Assembly (NCBI GenBank): GCA_964058805.1 | Contig: CAXKVV010000206.1 | Location: 372,001 to 436,000 of the forward strand | Length of the DNA stretch: 64,000 nt | Direction: 5' to 3' | From: Schoenoplectus triqueter | Taxonomy: Eukaryota; Streptophyta; Magnoliopsida; Poales; Cyperaceae | In this document: positions 57,701 through 64,000 of the stretch, piece after piece | How positions within the stretch are numbered: position 1 is the first letter of the stretch | Layout: every line of letters begins with the position of its first letter | The notes under the pieces: generated by a model | What the model saw: only the letters and a program-made list of their open reading frames with translations | The model's database searches: none | What the model was told of the DNA's origin: nothing | Program-made: the position numbers and the translations under genes

Positions 57701-58249
57701 ATGGCTCCGAAAACTAAATCATCTAACACTCCACCCGCCGCAGCCGTCGCCGCCGCCAATCAAGAGACCCGCTTCAGAGGCGTTCGCAAGAGGCCGTGGG
57801 GCCGATATGCAGCTGAGATTCGGGACCCGTCGAAGAAAACCCGTGTTTGGCTCGGCACCTTCAACACAGCCGAGGAGGCAGCTCGTGCATATGACGCTGC
57901 AGCTGTCAAATTTCGTGGCCCCAAAGCAAAGACGAATTTCCCTGTTGTTTCCCTCCCAGGCCCTCCTTGTCCTGCTGACCCTGCCTCGTCAAGCAGCAGT
58001 ACCGTGGAATCATCCGCATCTCCTGCATCGCTGTTTCCTGTTGCACTAGCTCCGTCGCTCGATCTAGGACTTGGACTCCCGACCGAGTGCGAGCAGTCGC
58101 TCCAGCTGTTCCCTGTTGCGAATACCCCCTTCGTCAAGAGGAGGTTCGCAAAGGTTGCGAAGGAGGCGTCTAGCGATTCTGATTCTTCCTCTGTGGTGGA
58201 TGCAGTGCCTCGTTTTGAATTTGATCTCAATTTCCCCCCTCCTTTCTAG
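57701..58249 (+). CDS. AP2/ERF transcription repressor with EAR motif (ERF group VIII), 182 aa
   Basis: Intronless gene. Residues 24-81 form one AP2/ERF DNA-binding domain ([19 protein letters not shown] ... VWLGTF ... AARAYDAAA). It has the Ala/Asp pair of ERF-type rather than DREB-type domains, so GCC-box binding is expected. The tail ends FDLNFPPPF (residues 174-182), a DLNxxP EAR motif that in this family recruits TOPLESS-type corepressors. A second LxLxL-type stretch, LDLGLGL, lies at about 120-126. A basic segment VKRRFAK follows at 145-151. The length and motif order fit ERF3/ERF4/ERF8-like repressors of group VIII, which act in the nucleus in ethylene, stress and developmental responses. 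The start is the ATG after the predicted leader; the in-frame ATG at 57533 lies above the TATA box. The codons are GC-richer than the surroundings, as usual for such genes. I cannot assign an orthologue number. Confidence 0.95.
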   Translation: MAPKTKSSNTPPAAAVAAANQETRFRGVRKRPWGRYAAEIRDPSKKTRVWLGTFNTAEEAARAYDAAAVKFRGPKAKTNFPVVSLPGPPCPADPASSSSSTVESSASPASLFPVALAPSLDLGLGLPTECEQSLQLFPVANTPFVKRRFAKVAKEASSDSDSSSVVDAVPRFEFDLNFPPPF

Positions 58250-60050
58250 AGACTCCTTGAGAGTTTGGGGATGTTTAATTAGATTATTATTAAGTTCTAT
58301 TATGGGTTCCATTTTGGGGGAATCTTAGAGGATGGAGAAAAATTGATGAATCCCTAGTTCCCAAAAGAGGTCAAGAGGTGAATCATAGTGTGATATAGTA
58401 AATTACGAAGTATATATTAATTAGGTGTAAATTATCAGATGTAGATTTCTATTTTTTTTTTTTTCGTGGGGAGGAGATGTGAGTTGTTTCTCCCTGTGCG
58501 GTGATCTAGGTAAAGATAAGGCGAATTAAATTTGGTTTCTTCGTGTGTGTTAAGTTTTTTTTTAATTGCAAGTTAATGCAATGGATCTTGAATTAAAAAA
58601 TATGGTCGATCAATTAATTATCTTTCGTTTATAATTTATTGGATCCAGATCTGAAAAATCCATTCTTGTACAGTTGTGCTCGTCCGCTTAAAGAAAAATT
58701 AAATCCATCAATAAATCCTTCAATATTGTACGAGCATCTATGATACTATGTACTATGTTCTATGCTTGAGGTTTCTTCTGGTGCGGGTTCCAGAATTCCT
58801 ATAGCTGTCGGAATGTGGGCCACAGAACAGGACTCTCTGAAAGCGAGGACATGAGGCACGCCGCACAGGTTCTCTGCAAGATGGAAATTCGTATAATTAT
58901 ATAACCGACAAACTAAATAATAAGGATAAATCATAAACCACGACTTCTTCCTTTTCATATTCTTTGATATTGTTCAATTGCTTCGTAATCCGTTAAGGAG
59001 ACTGGTAATCCAAATTAAAGTAAATAATTAATGTTTAGAGATGCAATAGGGGTGAACTCGTTTGGTGTCTGAATTCGGATCTCCTATTTTGAAAGCGTCA
59101 TGTTTTAAAGATATACAAGTATTATATTTCAAATAATACCCCGTATATTATTTTATTTCTAAATGGAGATGGATTTGGATATAGATGGTATGTGACATGT
59201 CTAGCAAATTTCCTAAACCTTATAAATTAGGTAATTTCTTATAACAAGTGAGGTGGAAGTTGAGAGCTGCAAGGACCGAATTAAAATTCTTTTAAAAATT
59301 ACAAATTGCATTCGCCTGTCCGTCTGAAGAAAAAGGGAAAGTGGCGAGGGGTTTTGTGAAAAATGAAAAGGGCGCAATACAAATGACGCAGCGCACGTAG
59401 AAGGAAACGGAGAGTGGACGGCAAGCGGTCGGACTCGTGATGACTCAAACGCGCTGTCGGTGGGGCCCACGGTGACATCTCTAACTCTATTGCGGGATCT
59501 CACTGGCGGCTCCACCTTTCTCCAATTTTTTTTTTAAAGATAGAAAAAAAAAAATCGATATAGCAGTATGAGTAAACATTTTTTTATATCTACTGCTCCA
59601 AAAAAAATTTCGAATCAGATACAGTGGTCCAAAATTATAATCCGGATTAAGTTATTTTTTTTTTGTTTTTAGTATCCGGCCCTTAAATCAATTCCGGTCC
59701 ATATTTTTATCTGTCCCATAAAACAATTACGGTCCAAATTTTTTACGACTGATATCTAAACTGTAAAAGAATTTCAAACATTTTTTTTATGGCTAGTGCC
59801 TGTCCTGTAAACAAATTTTGGACCAGTGTTTTTTAACGTGCAGAGCACCTGATCTGAATTTTTATCTCGGACTAATAAAATTAGATTTTCGGCCCAATAA
59901 AACCCCCACTTATTATCTTCTTCCTCCTCCAGCCACCATCTTTGAATTTTTTTCTCTTATAACTACAATTATTTTTAGGGTTATTCAGATTCAAAAACTA
60001 TGAATATCTACTAATTTATTAATTATCTTTAAGTAATTGATCAATAGATT
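58250..60050. other. 3' flank of the ERF gene and intergenic DNA
   Basis: The 3' untranslated region probably occupies the first few hundred bases. A short GC-rich patch at 59390-59510 contains no convincing gene. Repeated ggtcc/cggtcca words between 59600 and 59820 suggest decayed repeats. Confidence 0.45.
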
Positions 60051-60073
60051 TTTTTTAATGTTTATTTATGTTT

Positions 60074-60564
60074 GTGTGAACTTAATATATTTTATGCAAA
60101 TTTTGAGATGTTTGCCTAAATATTATGACATGAAATGATAAGAAAAAGCGAAATAGAAAATATGTGGAATAATATATATATATATAGTACGGGAAAGAAA
60201 CACTCTTAATAGAAGTCCAGTTTGTAATTTACCAGATCCATTCCGAGCAGGCACTATCAAGGCCCAACTTACTAACTCGGGCCTTGCCTAAGCGGGCACC
60301 ACTAGATCCCAACTTACTAACTTAGCACTTTATGTTTGTGCGGCGACAACACCGCACAAACGACAATTCGGGCTTCTGAGGCGATAACGTCCTAGGAGAG
60401 TGAACGTCTATAAAGCGCGTACTCTGGTTTGCCGAATATGGTAATTTAACTTACAAAATAGAAGCAAATGGATATAATACGTCTTCAGTCGTCATATCGC
60501 CAAAATGAGATAACTATCCGTGAATTGACAAATCGAAAATAAATGGGAGCCTACACTGTACTTG
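60074..60564. repeat. LTR-like repeat, direct copy 1
   Basis: About 470 bp that recurs in the same orientation at about 61056-61513. Shared phrases are gatatgaaatgataag, cgggcacca, ctaggagagtgaa, gcgtactctgg, ccatatcgYcaaaatgagataact and cactgta. It is non-coding. It is followed by TGTCATACCC, which resembles the start of a Ty3/gypsy LTR. Confidence 0.6.
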
Positions 60565-61055
60565 TCATACCCTAGAATAATTAAAATAGAATAGGGGTGA
60601 TTAATCCCGCCATGTATGCACAACGAGACGTGCGTACGAAATACTAAATGAATAAAATAAATCAAATACTGAATAAATAAAATAATAATAATAATAATAC
60701 AAAATAATATACAATCCAAAATAAACAATAAGGTACAACGCCCGACACCGGCGGGGCTAATTTCATCAGAATGGACAGCAAAAATCTCTCAAATAAAACC
60801 CAAAAAAAGAAACAAAAACCCAATAACTGATAAGTCATAATCAACTACCCAGCTCACTATGCTGATGCGACGAAGCACTTAGCACTCTCATCAAAATCAG
60901 ACCCGCACCTATAAACCTGGATCTCACAACCACCGTAAAAACGTGAGTAATTTAAAAATTACTCAGTATAGATTTAAATCCAGCCTTAAAATTTGATCGT
61001 CTTTTCTAAACTGGACCCAAATGCTGATACCGTGTTTTAATGTAATATGATAATC

Positions 61056-61513
61056 ATGTGTGAATATAATAATATTTTATGCACAGTTCGAGAAAAATAC
61101 CAACATGTTATGATATGAAATGATAAGAAAACCCGAAATAGAAAATCTGTGGAATAATAATATAATATAACATATAAGGCACGAAAATTAAACACCCGTA
61201 ATAAATATCCTGATTGTAAATCACCAGATTTATCCCAAGCGGGCACCACAAGCGACCCAACTTACAAATTTAGGACTCTATGTTTATGTAGCGCCAATAC
61301 CGCATAAACGAATAATTCAGGCTCCCGAGACGATAATGCCCTAGGAGAGTGAATGTGTAAAGGCACGTACTCTGGTCTGCTAAATCTGGTAATTCATCTT
61401 ACAAAATAAAAGCAAACGGATAAATATATCTTCAGTTGCCATATCGTCAAAATGAGATAACTACCCGTGAATTGATAAATTAGAAATAAATGAGAGCATA
61501 CACTGTACCAACT
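61056..61513. repeat. LTR-like repeat, direct copy 2, with small tandem units after it
   Basis: Second copy of the 60074-60564 segment. It is followed by two small units, cactgtaccaactaaggttcagaggaccgcatcccg near 61500 and cactgtacccactagggctagaggaccgcatcccg near 61577. Such short repeats are common in plant LTRs. The copies differ by many substitutions, so the duplication is old. Confidence 0.6.
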
Positions 61514-62416
61514 AAGGTTCAGAGGACCGCATCCCGTAAAAATATCAAAACAAAATATATATAAATGGGAGCCTACACTGTACCCACTAGGGCTAGAGGA
61601 CCGCATCCCGACTTTTTTCTGTACCAACCAGGGGCCAAAGGAGAAAACCCTTCGGACATATCTAGATCCTAAATAAGCTCGATAAATAAAATAATATAAT
61701 ATCACGAAGTAGATTTCAGTCTCGAATATGACCGCCCACACTAAACACTGAAAGACATGGTATCCTAATTGCTCAAATTTTGATTAAAAATTAAATCATA
61801 TTAAGAATAATAAAAATATAATATTGATCAAAAGAAAACATTCTGACTCGGCCGAATGCATCAAATGACGGGGTCGATGGATAATCCGACAAGCAAAGAT
61901 GCGCAGTACATATACAGACCGGTGGGTCCCACAGGCTTATGGGTCACCGTACGTAACCACAACGGTCTTGTTATGCAAGGCAACCTAAGACTAAGAATTA
62001 CCCGGCCCGTCTCTCAGCACTCTTGTGCATTTAATGCATGATTATCATCCTAATTTAATTAATAATTAGTGATAGTAATAATATTTTTTCCTAATAATTA
62101 TTGTCTACAACTTGGTTATTTTAATTTTATCTAATCCTATTTCGGGACTATTTCCCGAGTCCTATCCTATCCTATCTACATACAATATGACATGATATGA
62201 CATGCGAATATGGATAGTCCCCAAAAATGATAGTCAATTTACCGAATACAATGACAGTTCAATTCGGATCTCTAAACAGATTTGGTCGGAAAATATCACA
62301 GTTCAGATTTATTTTAAAAATATTTTATTTTCGGTTTGGGTTCCTAATTCTGAAGAAAGAAAAGCAAATCCCAAGAAACCGTACTAGGGGGTACTAGTGA
62401 GGATCGCAAAGTCGCT

Positions 62417-62515
62417 CTACTCCGGAGGCAGCGCACCCGTCTCAGGGTCGGCGTCTACGTACGTGAGGTCGGGATCGGCCTCGAGCTCTGTGAGTGGATC
62501 CGAGTCGACTATATC
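62417..62515 (-). CDS. Small acidic ORF remnant in LTR-like repeat (32 codons)
   Basis: The minus strand reads DIVDSDPLTELEADPDLTY..DADPETGALPPE and a stop, directly after an intron-acceptor-like ATAAATAG. The patch is strongly GC-rich compared with its flanks and has a repeated D-P-x-L-T-x-x-E-A-D pattern. It is too short to name. It may be a terminal exon fragment of an LTR-element transcript. Confidence 0.3.
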   Translation of the reverse strand, partial: DIVDSDPLTELEADPDLTYVDADPETGALPPE

Positions 62516-62539
62516 ACCTATTTATTTAAATTAGATTAA

Positions 62540-63438
62540 TTATTTGTTAATTTGTACGTGATTTACTTTATAATTAATACTTAATTACGTCGATATTTTT
62601 AAATTAACGTTCGTTTGGATTTTATCATCTTTTCTTAAAAATCCGACAACATTTATGTTGTATTTAGGGGTGTCAGAAATTTAATTTAACGCGTTTGTAT
62701 TCATTTTTGCGGTGTTTACTTTCTTGATCACTTCTTATACGTTTCTTATTAGTTTGCTTGGGTTCGTTGAGTTAATCTTTTAATTGTGTTATGTGTTTAG
62801 TCGTAAATCCCATTTTTAATAAATTCGAGTTTCGATTATAACTATTGTCTTTTCCCTTGCCCATTATTCTTATCGTATTTTTCGTTTAGGTTACGTTGTT
62901 TGACAAATTGCAGATCAGAGATGATAGATATCAGAAAATAAATTGTACACGTATATCGAGATAAATACAATTTCTTAATTTATTTTATTCACACAACTTC
63001 GATTACATTTATAATTATATTTAAAATAAAATTAAAAAAAAAGAAAAATTAAAATTAAAAATAGAGAAATTATATAGTTATATTATATATAATTTGTTAT
63101 TCTAATATTCTTTTATTTAAAAATAGAGAAATGAATTAATATATATTATATTATTTATATTATTTATTCTCTAATATTGATTTAATTCTAAAATAGAAAA
63201 AAATGATTAATATAAATTTTATTATTTATAATTTATGTCCTAATTATCATTGTTATCTCATTCATTTAATTTGATATATATTAGTATTATAATTTGTAAA
63301 TTTAGAAAATAATTTAAATTAAGGAAAAAGAAAATAAAAGAACTAAATTAGTTTAAAGAAAATATAATTTTTTTATTAATGTGTTGATGTTTTAATGTTC
63401 GGGATCATACGCTGATTACCGAATCAATTGTGTATATG
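62540..63438. other. AT-rich non-coding stretch
   Basis: No gene is seen. Positions 63000-63320 are nearly all A and T. Confidence 0.5.
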
Positions 63439-64000
63439 TGATGTGTATTTTGCTAAGCTAATAAATACCCAAATTTACACTTAATTTCAGCCGCAAGCGC
63501 ACGGCCTAGTCAAGTAGTAGTTGGGGTGTCGAACCACAAGGACAAGGATGAATTATCGGTTCTAACAGGTTTCACTAATCTAGACAATCAAAAGTGAGCT
63601 TTGTATTAAACTAAAAGTAAATAAATCTAACGATAATGACTGGAAAGTTTATCAAATAGAGGATTCTAGGGGTTTTCGGCTTCACTCTCACTCGTTTGGT
63701 CAATTCACTCAATTTGATCTTATAATATGTTCTAGTGTTTGTCGGGGATTCAATCTCAAATTTTAGTACCAAATTTACACTTTCGTGGCTTGATACCGTA
63801 CCTAAACAATTCGGATTTCACGATTAAGTACTTCACCTTACAAGTCTAAGCCCATTAAGATCAGTGAGTCACTTTGGCATAACCTAGATTTTGTACTTCG
63901 CCTTTCGATACCTCACACAATTTCTAAGGTTTCCTCGATTTTTCCCTTAGGTAATAAGTTTCACGGTTAAGTACTTGGCCTACAACTTAGATCACTATTT
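63439..64000 (-). mobile_element. LTR copy, inverted relative to the solo LTR at 2157-3512, cut by the window edge
   Basis: On the minus strand this matches about 2950-3512 and ends in the same GCAAAATACACATCA. Shared phrases include cttgactaggccgtgcgcttgcgg, ttcatccttgtccttgtggttcgac, gtaccgaaaggcgaagtac and aaccgtgaaact. Differences are few, so the two LTRs are fairly close relatives. Whether this is a solo LTR or part of a whole element lies outside the window. Confidence 0.8.

Noticed and set aside
57760..58230. A 156-codon minus-strand frame opposite the ERF gene.
   Set aside because: It is a shadow of the GC-rich ERF coding sequence, which has a clear AP2 domain.
59213..59515. A 100-codon minus-strand frame near a GC-rich patch.
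   Set aside because: No domain, no conserved motif and no partner exon were found; the composition alone explains the open frame.
1..64000. A CRISPR array or prokaryotic operon.
   Set aside because: None of the tandem repeats has regular short repeats with unique spacers, and gene structure and repeats are those of a plant nuclear genome.

Overview
The window is intron-rich, AT-rich nuclear DNA from a flowering plant, most likely a eudicot; I cannot name the species. The evidence is spliced genes with GT..AG introns, an AP2/ERF-EAR repressor, a Ty1/copia element primed by initiator tRNA-Met, L1 and RTE LINEs, plant-type hAT, CACTA, Mutator and Helitron-like repeats, and a decayed plastid DNA insert.

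Only three host genes are convincing. Two are tandem paralogues on the minus strand (17344 down to 12014, and 39281 down to 30249). Each protein has two N-terminal CxxC zinc-ribbon motifs, a run of tiny phase-0 exons, a basic/acidic linker, a plant transposase-like core (PF03004 type, from the Ptta/En/Spm group) and a C-terminal coiled coil. I rebuilt them by hand as 11 exons (770 aa) and 12 exons (844 aa). Conserved frames, the retained introns and a host-like N-terminus point to domesticated transposase proteins. The third gene is an intronless ERF repressor at 57701-58249 on the plus strand.

The rest is a layered transposon landscape. 0-12 kb holds a Helitron-like end, a hAT element, a 1.36 kb solo LTR, a hAT element with a Mutator-type MITE inside it, three abutting fold-back elements, a plastid insert and another hAT element. 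17-31 kb separates the paralogues. It carries a fold-back element enclosing a 196-246 codon ORF of organelle-like composition, and a nearly pristine copia element inside an L1 LINE. The second paralogue's introns hold an RTE LINE and a fold-back MITE. 40-52 kb holds fold-back elements in (TA)n tracts, a Mutator relic, a CACTA element with an exact 3-bp duplication, and GC-rich hAT elements. 60-64 kb is LTR-like repeat, ending in an inverted copy of the LTR seen near 3 kb.

The points most worth following are the ORF inside the fold-back element, the related mini-exons in the paralogue pair, and the unusually complete record of nested insertions with exact target-site duplications.
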